In this document: positions 35,801 to 48,334 of the stretch, piece by piece
Position numbering within the stretch: position 1 is the first letter of the stretch
Layout: every line of letters begins with the position of its first letter
Assembly: GCF_022458985.1 (NCBI RefSeq)
Contig: NC_061771.1
Location: forward strand, 10,542,501-10,606,500
From: Mugil cephalus
Lineage: Eukaryota > Chordata > Actinopteri > Mugiliformes > Mugilidae
Reading direction: 5' to 3'
Length of the DNA: 64,000 nt
Notes under the pieces: model-generated
Told to the model about the DNA's origin: nothing
What the model saw: only the letters and a program-made list of their open reading frames with translations
Database searches by the model: none
Program-made: the position numbers and the translations under genes

Positions 35801-38800
35801 ACTGGCATCCAGATCATTAAGATGTTCCAGAAACATCTGTGGCTGTTAATGTTACAGTCTGTGGGTTATAATCCAAGCCAAGCCGACATTCATCTCTGAA
35901 CCTACCAACTTATTTGCTTGTTAAATATCTCCAGTCAATCGGTTTAGGTGCTTTCAGCTCTTGTGATGTATGGGGGAACGTTTGTTTTCCTATAAACATA
36001 AGAAAGCCTGTGTATATTTCATGCTGACAGATATGCAGCAGGTTTGAGAACACCTAATGATCTGCGGGCGTCATGCCCAGGACTAGATCTAACCTTTTCT
36101 ATAGAGTACTTTCCCTGTCTATAAACTGCTACAATATTATCTTTCCCACAGGTGTATAAGCAGGTTATGTATGTGAAATAACAGGTCTCCACAAATTCCT
36201 CCCCTCAAGACTCAGGAGGCCCATCCATCACTCATACACAGTAAATTTCCGATTGTAAATTTTGCAGTGCCACATTTTCGCTGTTTCAGAGTTATTACAA
36301 CTACAGCAACTATAGTAGTGTTTTGTTTTTTTGTTGTATTCTACAACTAATTATCCATATTGGGATATTTTTCAGAATAAGGCTGGACAAAGTGTAAGCT
36401 GTGTAAGCGTGTTTGTAGTTTTGTCTTAAAATAGTTGACTGTAAAACATCATAGACTCGTGATCAACGTCCCAACATCCCCTTGAACTAAATTAAAGGGT
36501 GATGCTTTCATTTATTTGTGTTTTTAAATAGTCATTTAGACATGCATATGGTGACGTTGTATTTTCATTGGGCATACATTTTGAGTATTACTTGTTTTAA
36601 GAGATAGCTGTTCATGTTAAAGTAAATTACAGTACATTTTGAATAAGAATGCGTTGAATAGGAATAACAGGGAGTGAATACACTGTTAGGACAAGTTATA
36701 AATCAACACTGTGCTGAGAGTAACTTCTTAATCAACACCCACTATGGGTTTTTTTATGGGGAAAAACCTGGTTAACATTTATTGTTGAAGTGTAAAAGTA
36801 GCCTAGAGTAAACTATTACCTAACCAGAAGTGAGCTGACAACGCCACATCTCCAGGCATCTCAGTACTTTTCCATTCAGACTGAGTCTTCTGCCTGCTGC
36901 GTGACTGCTGCCGGCCTCATCCTCATCTCCACCCCCTGCCTCGCTGTGATGGAGACTGAGCGTTTCCTGTCATTTGCACATTTAAAACCAAAGAGAACAC
37001 ATGCTGCAGCCTAGTGCACTGTCACACAAGTGGCCTTGAAGTGACATGAGTATGGCGCTGAATGAGCCAGCCAACGGAGGGGGGGCAGATAAGGCAACAC
37101 AATGTGTTGTAATAAAGAAAAAGACACATGGGTAGGTATCACTGACAACTGGTTAAATATGTAAATCATTTTAAAATCTTGCATCGACAGAGAAGCTGTC
37201 ACGGGACGTATTCAAAGCATTCGCTCAACCTTGACAATCACTTTGACATTCACTTGGTAAGTGTGGACTACAAATCTCAATGAAAACATATTTTTCTCAA
37301 CAAGTGACTTTGCAAATATCAGCATTCAAATTGAATTAAAAGTCTGTTTGACACTGTTAAAGTGTTAAAAGCAGTACAAATTACAGTCTAACCGGCTTCC
37401 ACTCTGCCTCCATTCTTGAAAGAAGTGTCGTGGAAAATTACAGCTGATCGAACCCACTGATAAAGAAAACAAAGATTGGCAGCTGTGGTTGCCAAAGTGA
37501 AAGCCACGGGAGCATGTGTGGCTCCACAGCAGGGCTCAACGTGGGCTATTTCTAGGATAGGCATGCACCCTCACTTTGTGAGTGCCACACCAACTAAGTT
37601 CCAACAGCTTTACATTTCATTCATGACATACGGAGCTGGATTTGTAAGAACAGTCAAAAAGGTGTGGATAGAGCAAACAGTCTGACGACGAAGACAGAAA
37701 CCCAATACTCAGAATACATACCTACAGTGGACAGTACGTGTCAGTTCTTAGAGATGATGTGAAGAGGCAACGGAGGCTGTTCAGATAACAGGCCAGGTCA
37801 TAAATTCAGTCCAGCAGCAGAAAGATTCATTCGCAGTGTGGGGGAGCGGTAGATTGTCCAGAAAAGTTAAAAAAAATAAATAAATAATAAAAAAATCTAT
37901 TTCAAAAGAGTGCTTTTACCAACGTGGTCAACAGTGAAAAGGTGAGCCGGGGTTGATGCTTACTGCTCATAAGGGACACCCCGCTGAGGAAGATGGAAGT
38001 CTCTAGAATCAAATAAAAGGCTTTCCTTGGTTATAAAGCATGCGGGGTGGGAGGGGTCAGACTGTATACAATATAACTGCCACTACTTTCACCTGATTGG
38101 TGACTGCCTCGCTGCTCCTGTCTGCAGCCAATTATCTGTGCTCAGGATGGGGGGAGTGGGCAGAGACAGCCCTGCTTCAGCTCCGGTCCACATGGGGATG
38201 CTTTGAGCGCCCTGGGCACTGACAACTCCCCCCTCTGTGCCGCTCCTTTAGTCTACGACTGTTCTCTTAACATGCAACTTAGCGGTGACTGTCTGTCCAC
38301 CTGGTCCTGCGTTTGTCAAAGGATGCCAGCGCCGCACATCCCGCGGCTCGGGAACGTTTTGTGGAGGGCGGGGGTGTGGGGACATTGACGACTGGACGAG
38401 AAGAAACCTTAACGACGAATAGACAAGGGAAGTAAGCGAAAAGGGCTGGCTCCAAAGAGTGGCAACGAATGCCAAAGTCACTGCTCATAGTGATTAGTCT
38501 TGGCTTTAATCCAGTGTCGGTCGGCTATCTGCGCAGCCCTTATTTGCCGCCTTCCCCGGAGCGGAAAGTCTGCATATCACGCAGTATTTCGCAATCACGT
38601 TCAATGTGCCAGGAGAAAACCTGCGCTCTCCTCCTTCGTGATCGGCGAGGCGGAAATGAAGCATCAAAACGTCCTGAGGACATAACCTGTTATTAGAGAC
38701 GTTAGACTTAAAGGGCAGATTCCACTGTCCGATTTAAAGGTGAAACAACTGAGTTCTACACGTATAATACTACAGAAAATGTCTCTTAAGTAGCTAATAA

Positions 38801-41800
38801 AAATAATAAATAACTTACAGAAACACTTTAAGGCTAAGTCAGTCTCCTTTGATACACTCAGGAGTCATGGATGAGGATCGTAGAGACATATATTCCTTGA
38901 TGCTGAAAAACACACACACACAGACGTCTGAAAGATAAAATATGTTAGTGGCGACAGGACTGCAGATAAGGATCTCTCTTAATATTTAGTGTAACCTGGG
39001 AGCAGATAACAGAGCAGACTGTAGATGAACCTGTGCATCTGGCTGGGGTGATGTGTGGGTCAAATATGCCCAGAATTATGCTCAGCTCTTAGAGGTTGAC
39101 AAGATGTTTGCTTTCCCAACAGCTTTGACTTTACTTTCAAATGACACTAGTTCATTCAAACACTAGCGTTCCACTAAGAATAAAACTGCCTCAGCATGAC
39201 CACAACACAACAGACTGAAGAAGGAATTTTCCGTCAGATCAAGAGGGGTCGGACAAACCTGTGACAAACTGTCTCTCTCCAGTTGGAATAAACGCATTCC
39301 TTCTGCACATGTTTGCCTCATGAAACACCAGGTTTGATGTTTTGGGGCAGGTAAACATTTGGAATTGGTTGGAATCTCTGATCAGAATGAGTTGAGTGTT
39401 GTTGGACAAAGGGACTGTTGTCCATGTAACTTTAACCATTGAGTGGAGATCCATCCAGGTCCATATGCGGGATAATGGTGTGTTCAGATTACTGGTGAAA
39501 AAGCAGCTGGTCACAAGGTTAAAATGGCAACAAAGATATAGCTCACAAACTTGCCCGAAGCTTGTCGTGCATGACAGACATGCAACAAATCTAATTGAGA
39601 TCGCGTTTGTCAGGGCTAAACCAATAAACCAATCACACTCCCCACCTCTCTCAAAATGTTCCGTCCTTTCTGAAAAACACATCAACGGAGCCTCCATGAC
39701 AATGTAACAGGCCACGCTTGGTCAGTTTTGTCATCTGGCATCAGGCACATTAAGACTGAAGCAAACTTCTCTCCAACTTTAAGCAATTTAAGTAATTTAG
39801 CTCATTTCCAATGAAAATTAGCATCTGTTTTGTTTTTCTCTTGTTGCTGGCCATTGGCCTAATAATTTGTTCAAAAACATAAATATAATTTCTATTCACA
39901 GGGCATTTTTTTGTTGTTCAGTTAATTGGCTTTCAGAGAACAAACTTCATGTGATGGGAGGCAGTAAGTGACAGGGATAATAATACAAGACGCTGGCTCA
40001 AAACAGGTTGAGAACCACAGGCTACAGACGTGATACCTCTCTGTCTGACACCTACCTGCTTTGTGTCACATAAACTGTGCAGCCTGTGGGATGAACTCCC
40101 CCAGGATCCTCACACTCCTGCAATACTACAGAGAAAAACATCTCCTTCTCCAAGCCGCCCCTGACTTTTTCTCCGGTTTTATTGGTGTGCGCGAGTGTGG
40201 GTGCGGAGCAACAGCCTCCCTGCCCGGGACTTCCACAAAGCTCTGCTTGTTCTGTCCATATGGTTTAGTGTATCGAGCATTTAGTGGATCACATGGCAGG
40301 AGCCACACAGAAACTACGAGGCCAAACAAGTTGCACTGAAGAAGTGGACGTGAGATCAGAAATAGACAGAAAATTAAAGACTTTCTCATGTTTGCCGAGG
40401 ATCTCGGGATAGTTCTTTTGAAAAAAGAAAAAAACAGCCACAAGCCAAATAGTTTTGAGACAGCTTTCAAATTTTCTCACATGAGTGCAGAAAGATAAAT
40501 GTGGTGCATGTTCAGTAAACATGACATATGTGTGAATTCTTGCTGCCTTCTTACAGGAACAGAGCAGGACAGGAGCAACATTCTTCGGATAGCTGATCAT
40601 TTGAATGCCGCCCACAAGTATACAAAGATGCAAAAGTAAAGCATCATTTCATGAGACAAAAGAATCCACAGTCTGTCTTTTACGGCTGATGAAAATAAAC
40701 AAAAAGCACTCTTGACAGGTCCTACTTCCCTGAGAGGAAAAAAACTGCATCATCGTGTGAGAGGGAATTTTGACACCATTCATAAACCTCAACTCTGTCT
40801 ACTCACATCTTGTCTCAGTCACAAACATCTAGCAGCGTCACCCAAACATTTTTTTTCCCTCCCCCTGAAACAAAAAGGGCTGTGCGGAGCTGGCGCTGTG
40901 CCTTTAAGGGTCCTCCTCCCAAGAAAAGTGCACAGTGTTTGCCTCTCTGTGTGTGAGACACTCCTCTTCTACGCTGCCGTGCTTTGAGCTCAGACTTTTC
41001 ATGCCTGTGTGTTTCATCTTCTCCTTTGCATATGTCACTTCAATTACTCTACAAGACCCTACAAGAGTTCCTGGATTAAACTGTCAAAAAAAAGAAGTAA
41101 CAATGTTGGCACTGGTCCATCAGAAACTCTCTGCTAAAGGGCCCGCAACTGTGGATCAACAGTTCCAGATGTCAGGGGACTGTTTCAAACAGTGATTTGT
41201 TGAGGAAATTAAATTCAGCTGTCCTGTGGTGCAATTTAAGCAACAACCAGGTGAGAGACAGCGGGGCTCCTTTCAGTTCCAACAGAAAGTAACTGGACTG
41301 CTGTGCTGATTAGAATGTATGGAAAGAGGTTCAATAATGCACGAGATGTGAAAAAAGACAGCGAACAAACTTGTGATGCATTTTAGAAAGAATCCTACTA
41401 CTTCATCTGTCTAAATGAGACACCTGCAAACATACAACCTGTAACTTTCAGATAAGAAACAACACTGCAGAGGCCCAGAGAGCTCAACACACGTAAGAAA
41501 ATGCATGGAAATAGATACAAATGAAGGAAACGTCTTCATCAGTATGACAACAGTACAGCACAACAAGTACTCACAACACAACTGCATGTCGCCATGTCAA
41601 TCCACTGTATTTCCCATAAATGCCTAGTTTAGGATGGCCGGACTCACTTTCTTTTCTTCCTTCTACTATTTCCTTCAGGAATGGTGACCTGGTGTTTGCG
41701 TGTGAAATACATCACACACATCTTACAAGTTAAAACCAAGATAGAGGTAATCCTTTATTCACTGAGTTTGTCAGTGAACGGAAAATAATGACAAACAATT

Positions 41801-42080
41801 ACGTTAAAGCTGGACAAATGAACTAATTACTGTTTTCATGCAGCGATAATAGGTGATAATTGAAATAAGCGAAGGACAAATGGATATTGATCCTATTTTT
41901 ACACACACACACAAAAACTATTCGGTTATAGTTTTACTATCAAAAATGAGAACACATTTCAGCCCAGTTACATTCATCTGAGGCTGCCCCGCCACCTTTG
42001 TGTACTTTAACTATTGTTACGGATGCTAATCACAGTTGTCTCTCTTAGCATTAGCATTAGCAGTTTACCTGTTCTGACCA
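32871..42080. other. Gene-poor interval between the two transporter genes (left part)
   Basis: No recognisable coding exon, tRNA or complete transposon is seen. Frames up to about 158 codons (39239-39715, minus) have no family resemblance and overlap an equally open antisense frame. A GC-richer patch lies at 38040-38400. Upstream regulatory DNA of copy A may lie here. Confidence 0.45.
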
Positions 42081-42088
42081 CGCCTCCA

Positions 42089-42153
42089 ATTATTATTATT
42101 ATTATTATTATTATTGTTGTTGTTGTTGTTGTTATTATTATTGTTATTATTAT
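42089..42153. repeat. Compound (ATT)n(GTT)n(ATT)n microsatellite
   Basis: About eight ATT units are followed by about seven GTT units and a further ATT/GTT mixture. It directly abuts the promoter-like cluster on its right. Confidence 0.85.
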
Positions 42154-42781
42154 CACGTGTCACTTTCCTAAATGACGGTGACGTCAGCGGTTACGTCAAA
42201 CTAACGGCAGTACAGCAAATCACATACATTAACTAACTGAACGAGTTTAATGTTTTATTTTGCTACTCATCACCCGCACAGGGCAATGATTTTGCATTTA
42301 AACCATTTATTTATTTATTTTTGTCCCTAACTAACATTATGGTTAATTATGTTTCTGTGGCTTGTTTACAAAACGACGACGTTAGTGGTGATTAAGGACA
42401 TCAGGTAAGTCTCTAACGCCGATGTTCACTGTATAAGAAAGACATATGTCTATAGTTTTACACAACAGAGCAGTTTAAAACTCCAGGGCGATCAGAGTGG
42501 AAGAGCTACAAACAAAACAAGCGGACAAAAACCGAAAAACAAAACAAAAAAACAAGGAAAACTAGACATAATAAACATCACTCACTTTTCCTGTCTGTCT
42601 GTCTGTCTGCCTTTCTTTTTGGATCAGTTTTAGTTGACCTCGTGGAAAAAAACAACAAAACAAATAAACAAATATATTTCGTAAAATATATCCGTTTTCC
42701 AAGATGACAGATTAACATTTCCGCTATTCACCATATAGGGGAGAATGGTAACCATGGCAACGGCATACAAAGATGGCGACA
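42154..42781. promoter_or_regulatory. Promoter-like cluster: E-box, CRE, X-box, YY1
   Basis: CACGTG lies at 42154-42159, a full CRE TGACGTCA at 42179-42186, and a CRE-like TTACGTCA at 42191-42198. A strong plus-strand donor TCAG|GTAAGT lies at 42404/42405. An X-box GTAACC-AT-GGCAAC lies at 42748-42761, with AAGATGGCGAC (YY1 type) starting at 42770. This grouping is usual for active, often bidirectional, promoters. No coding exon follows on either side within several kb. It may start a long non-coding RNA or be a distal promoter of copy A on the minus strand. Confidence 0.4.
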
Positions 42782-45298
42782 GCTGCAAACATTTAAAAAC
42801 ACACAAAATAGAAAATGATTAGTAGGCCCAATGCACATTTATTCATTTTATTTTATTTAGGTACGTCCCCACTTGTAAGAGTAAGAGGACTACCTGAGCC
42901 TACCGCTCAACCTGGCCGAGTCGTTCTCAAGGTGGTGAAAACAATCCAAAAATAGCAGAAAAAGATTTCTGCACACTTGAATTTGAGCAAAGGTTCCACT
43001 TCATGTTTTCACTTACAACTTCTTTCTTCCAGACTGAATGGATTTAATGGAGTTCAGCACAACCAAGACATCCTCACATCCTCCTCACTGTTATAGCACG
43101 GAGTTGTTCTATTGCCTATATTATGTAAAAGTTCTGTATCAATTGTTTGGAATAAAAACTATTCAAATTTCATAAATAGATACATGTAAAAGTTGAAAAT
43201 GCTCAACATTTTATGAAAAGACATATTGGTCCCAAACTAATATTACAAATCAGCGTTATATAACAAAACTAACACTAAGCTTGGTTAATACAAGGTCAAT
43301 GTTCATGGTGAGGACACTTGTTTATAAGAAACATGACGTCCAAAGAATCATCATCACACGCATAAAAAAGTCACATTTTTATCCGTTATCTTGGTAGAAA
43401 ACATAGTTATATTATAGCTGACATAAAGTTAATTCAAAGGCAGCTCGACCAACATAAACGAGTTCCAAGAGGAGGGTTCAGCCCAGTAAGTAGAAACACA
43501 TGTGTGGCTGAAACTCTGCAGGGGTTTCAAATTGTTGCTGCGAAAGTCTATTGAACATTCTGTTGTCAGAGGAACAGCACAAGTGCATTTAATGATGTTA
43601 TTGGGTGCAACAAGAGAAAGTAAACACATTTGAGATGCCCAGTAATCCAAGGCATGGATGCATGTGCAGAAATGATGGCTGCAGTCCATCTGCGAGTGCC
43701 AGTAAGTCATTACGGCTCCAGCATGCTCCAGTTTGGAAAGAGTGCCCGTTTGGTAGAGGAAAGCAAATCCCTCTGGTCATGTTTATTCCCATCTCACTTT
43801 TTCTGTGGCAGCTCTCAGAGGACTTCCTGGATGTTCCATTGGCTGTAAGCAAACACTGATACATGTCAAACTTTTGTACCAGGTCAGGCCTCTAGATATG
43901 GTTTCGTGCTGCCTGGAAATGACTGCATGTTTGCTTCCCATCTACCCAAGAGAAAACAAGAAGTCACTGTAGCAAAATAAAGTGTCAAAATAACCAGTAA
44001 CACAATAACATCAACTACCACACTTACCTGCCATGTTGTAAACAGACCTGTGTCCAGAACATCTTGTCTCAGAACAGTTCTGGTTCAGTTCCAACATATT
44101 TATCTAAATTTCGAAAACATTTTACTTTTTTTATGTGAGCACATTGCACCAGTAATATTTTACATATAATGTGTTTCAATAGCTGAACATGTAATGAGAT
44201 TTTATGAATTAGTATCAGACTTAACAAAGATAAGTCAACTTCATAAACTTGACCACTTCTGTCATTTTGGACTACAGGTACAAGATCTGTGTAAAAAGTT
44301 AATGAGATGAAGGGACTGGAAACCACTTGCATTTGGTGCCCATTAGCAAGTGTTGCCATTCTAGTGTGCTAAAAATAAGATTGTGAAATTCACTGCTAAT
44401 TCTGTCACTGTAAACATACTGGCATTGTTACAGCGTCAGTGCTCTCTTAGTTCTTTTGTGATAATTTATTTTATCACAAACAAATAACTCCGGCAGGCTG
44501 CATGCTAACTGTAGAAAAAAACAAAATATTGTCAGATCAGGAGAATTAAAAATAACACTGGTAAATACTATATTTGTGTCTTTCTGCGTGGGAGTATTGT
44601 TTATCCTGATGGTGTGTTCCCTCAGAGTTTTGGTGAAACCATAGAACGTGATACTTTAGTTTTTAGTGAGACCAGTTTAGTTTGTGTCTGATTTGTTTGT
44701 GAGCAGCTTCTGTTGTGGGAAGGCTCATTTTAAAAAAAAAAAAAAAAAAATGTTTTTGCATTTTGCACTTTGCAAATAAATTCTCTTAAATTTTGGCATT
44801 CAGTTTCCCTCTCCTTCTTGTGCCCAGTTATTTTTCATCATCCCCTGGACTCTTCTGGGAATGTGACAACACTAACAACTGCTAATCTTTGTAACCAGTA
44901 CATTCCATTGTCTTTACACACTGCTTCGCCTGTGTGTGATTTATGGCCTGCAATTTGTACTCGCGGGGAGAAGAGTCAAGTTTAAGGGGATCATTCTCTG
45001 ACAATGTTGTCTTGACATGTAAGTTATATAACACCAGATCACAGAGGAAACGTTAGACTTTTTGTTCACAGAGAAGTAAACATCAGTATATCTAAGTCAT
45101 ATCTGGTATGAAGGTTTCCTGTGTGTTTTCCTATGTGTAGCGTGGCTGTTTTGTGTGCTTCAAATGTGAGCAGAACAATGGCAGAATTAACAGAAACACG
45201 CAATAAAGTAAGGGCCATTTTTCAACATCCTACAAGCCGTTGAAGTTTTCTTCTTATTGCTGATGCATGAATGATGTCCTAAATGCAGATATTCAGTA
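42782..45298. other. Intergenic DNA; no gene recognised
   Basis: Only short unsupported frames are seen. A poly-A run lies near 44732-44750. No conserved protein or RNA signature stands out. Confidence 0.45.
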
Positions 45299-45385
45299 CA
45301 GACCTAGGCTTAGACAGACTTTAGTGATCCACGAGGGAAATTCCTTTGTCATCGTAGCTTTGTTGCACATAAAAGTAAACACAAG
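45299..45385 (-). mobile_element. LINE 3' end fragment (minus strand)
   Basis: Read on the minus strand it gives ttacttttatgtgcaacaaa followed by gctacgatgacaaagg and a tail with ctaaagtctgtctaag. This is close to 58078-58158 on the plus strand, so the two are copies of one LINE 3' tail. There is no coding capacity. Confidence 0.65.
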
Positions 45386-46299
45386 AAAAAAAACTAATCA
45401 AATTAGATCAGATTAAAATGATTATCTAGCAAAATAAACTTAGAATTAGCTAGCAGTTGGCAAAAACAGTGTCCAAGGTGATGTGGTTGTTTGGCCAGTT
45501 GCATAGCAACAGTGGCACGTATCGTGCCATCATATGGTGTTTCCTTGTCCGCTGAGCGAGGGATAAAAACGTGTCCACCCATAGAGGGTTTGTATGGTTT
45601 GCAGCTTTCATAGCAGCTAATAGTGGCTCTTCCATTTTCCCCCTTTGAATGATAAATATAGACCACTGTTACCTGCTAGCATGAAGAGTTACTTCCTCTC
45701 CGGCACAGGCACGGAATGTACGAGCTAGCCGGTCGCTGACAGTGGTCTTTCCACGGCGTTCACAGATGAGTAACGTTCGCCCGTCATTGCTTGTAGTGCT
45801 TTGATGTCATTGTGGTTGGTACCATAACAAGTATGTCTTCTGACTGTTAGAGGAAACAAGAGAATACAGAAAACGTCATGCGGGACATGAGGTAGCAGTA
45901 TTAACCACTTCAACACCACGCTGTCAGCCAAGGTGTTCAAAGCTTAACACACTCTGCACCTCGGCGTCTGCACTCGAGCAAACCTTGAGAGCTACTGTCA
46001 GGTGTCAGGTTGCAACAGGTTGAGCACCCAGTCATAAGGAGACATAATGCTGTACGATTAATTCCACATCACATTTGTGGAGATTCAAGTGACACAATAG
46101 TTGCAGGGTAAAGTGAACTGCTTCATTCTAGGCTGTGTTTGGAGCAAATGGATTCCTAGTCCCCAACAGCATCTCTTAAAAAGCCCCCCATACTATTCAC
46201 AACACGACTAAACCCACATCTATCTGTGAAAGAGTCAGGGTCCCTAATGTCCAATGGAGGGAGTTGAGCCTACTGGACCTAATCTAGACACACATTTAT

Positions 46300-46820
46300 T
46301 CAAACTGCAACAGATGCGATCAGTCTCCTACCAATCACCCGAACAGGTTTTAGTCACCCCCTTTAGCCGCCCCCTTCACCCCACCCTGGCTGGACAGGAA
46401 AGCTCAAAGGCTCCTGTCACTGAAATGCAGGACAGAGCGCTTCAGGAGGTCATTCATCCTCACAGCCATCAGAATACACAACCCCCGAATGGTTAATGGC
46501 TTGGTTGATTGCACACAGGACAACCTCACACTGAGACACTTCGAGACTGAGACACGTTAAAATGTCTGTGCATAATTGCTTGTGTATCCTGTGTAAATTG
46601 GACTGTAGATTGGACTGTATATTATTTTCTGTATTTATTAGATCTACTACCTCATTCTTATTCTTATTCTATTTTTAAGATTATTTCATTTTATTTTATT
46701 TTGACTCTTATTCTTATGCCTATGTCTGGCTCATATATGATCTTTTTTATCTTGGGTTGCCTGGACAAAACAGTTTCCCTTTGGGGATCAATAAAGTGAT
46801 AAAGTGATCTTGAATCTTTC
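46300..46820 (+). mobile_element. LINE ORF2 C-terminus plus 3' UTR
   Basis: The plus strand codes for SLKCRTERFRRSFILTAIRI, the usual last part of a teleost LINE ORF2, ending near MVNG. About 300 bases of AT-rich 3' UTR follow and end in ctttggggatcaataaagtg. This sequence complements the upstream piece of the same ORF type at 26440-26760. It is 5' truncated, as common for LINE insertions. Confidence 0.7.
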
Positions 46821-47578
46821 ATAGGCATTTCTCCTTCAACTTTATCTCTTCATACTCTGAATTTGGTGTACTCATAAAACAGACATGAACAAAAGAGCGA
46901 CAGAGGTATTCTTTGAGGTAATGCATCTAGAGATTTGTCTTGTCATCAGGTACAACAGGAAAATGTCTGAGGGAAATATAAAAGTGACATTCAACATTCT
47001 TTCTCCATGACAGTACGATTGGAACCACAACAGAAAACACAACGAGTCTCCTCCCAGGTGCCAGTATGACAACCATGCCACAAAATGACACCTTGAGATG
47101 TATGCTACTTCTGTTACAGCTTGCGTAACACAACTGCAACACTGTCATTAAAAGTCTACTCGCTCATATCTTCTCTGAGCACAGGGCAATGTTAAATTTT
47201 ACCATGTGTCTAAGTATCAAATGTTGCGGTTTCCAAACATCGGCCTTGCTTTGCTGCATGGTACGAACAAAACCACCGTGCTAAAGAGCACTGAAAACAA
47301 ATGTCGACCGTCAAACAAAATATCCAACCGACAGAATTTTTGGTCAGCGAAGAACAGTAACTTTATGAGCTCGCTATATTGTAGCCTTTCTACAGTGAAT
47401 ACATTGATTGCTGGCTCTATCTATCCTTTTCATCTAATATCAATCAGCCTTGTCACATGAATCACGATGGCCTTGTACCGTGTCCATGTATAAACGTACA
47501 GTAACACCTTTTGTGTTGAAGAAAGCATGGTGCAGTGTAGTTCATAATTTAATTCACATTAAGGCTTATGTAGTCACT

Positions 47579-47910
47579 GACCACTGTCTGGAGAAGTAAA
47601 TAACATCGACCATCTAGTGACAATACAACGTTCTGCTGATAAACGTTTGGGCCTGGCATTCATGTGGATGTTACTTAGACACGTAGTATCCCTCGACACC
47701 AGACCAGACACACCCACCCTGTAACAGGATGCAGCCTGACACAGACACACACAAAGGCCCCCCACTAATAACATTCTGTTCCCAGACACCACAGGACACC
47801 CTCAGAAGACAATGTCCATTCACTGATGAGTCCGAACTGTTTTGGAGGCACAAGGGAGACCTGCACAATATGAGGAAGGTGGTCATAATGTTATGCCCGA
47901 TCAGCTTAAT
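47579..47910. mobile_element. Tc1-like relic, inverted orientation
   Basis: It carries ggcattcatgtggatgttac and ends in ggtggtcataatgttatgcc then cgatcag. It is the reverse orientation of the family seen at 6473, 9025 and 13492. No intact transposase frame remains. Confidence 0.65.
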
Positions 47911-48315
47911 GATCATGCTTAATAACACCAGATGCAAGGCATGGCCTGGGAACCAGACCAACTTCCCTGCCCACACATTTTCTATGGCAACCGAACATGA
48001 TCCAGCAAAGATCTACCAGGCCAATCAAACCATTGAGTAACTGTGACTAATGACATCATCACATGAGCACTGTGGAGATAAATCAATGTGGCACTAATTG
48101 GTTATAGCACTATCCAAATGCATTTGCATGTAATATTTTTCCAGGTAGAGAGAGGCCACACTCATATTCTAATTCTAACATTCTGGCTCCTGGCTACAGC
48201 CGCCAAGTGTGAGTGCACCCTAACTTGGGACATCATGGGTTATCATGTCACAGCTTGCAGGAAAAAAAGTCTTACAAAAATCCCAAAACAAGCTAATAAA
48301 CTAAATCCATGAAAG

Positions 48316-48334
48316 ATATATATATATATATATA
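48316..48334. repeat. (TA)n microsatellite
   Basis: About nine uninterrupted TA units are present in an intergenic region. Confidence 0.8.

Noticed and set aside
45403-45666. 87-codon minus-strand frame
   Set aside because: It lies next to a LINE 3' end, has no recognisable domain and no splice signals, and is probably a chance frame.
46254-46496. 80-codon plus-strand frame as a possible gene
   Set aside because: The conserved signal lies in another frame and is a LINE ORF2 C-terminus; this frame is a shadow.
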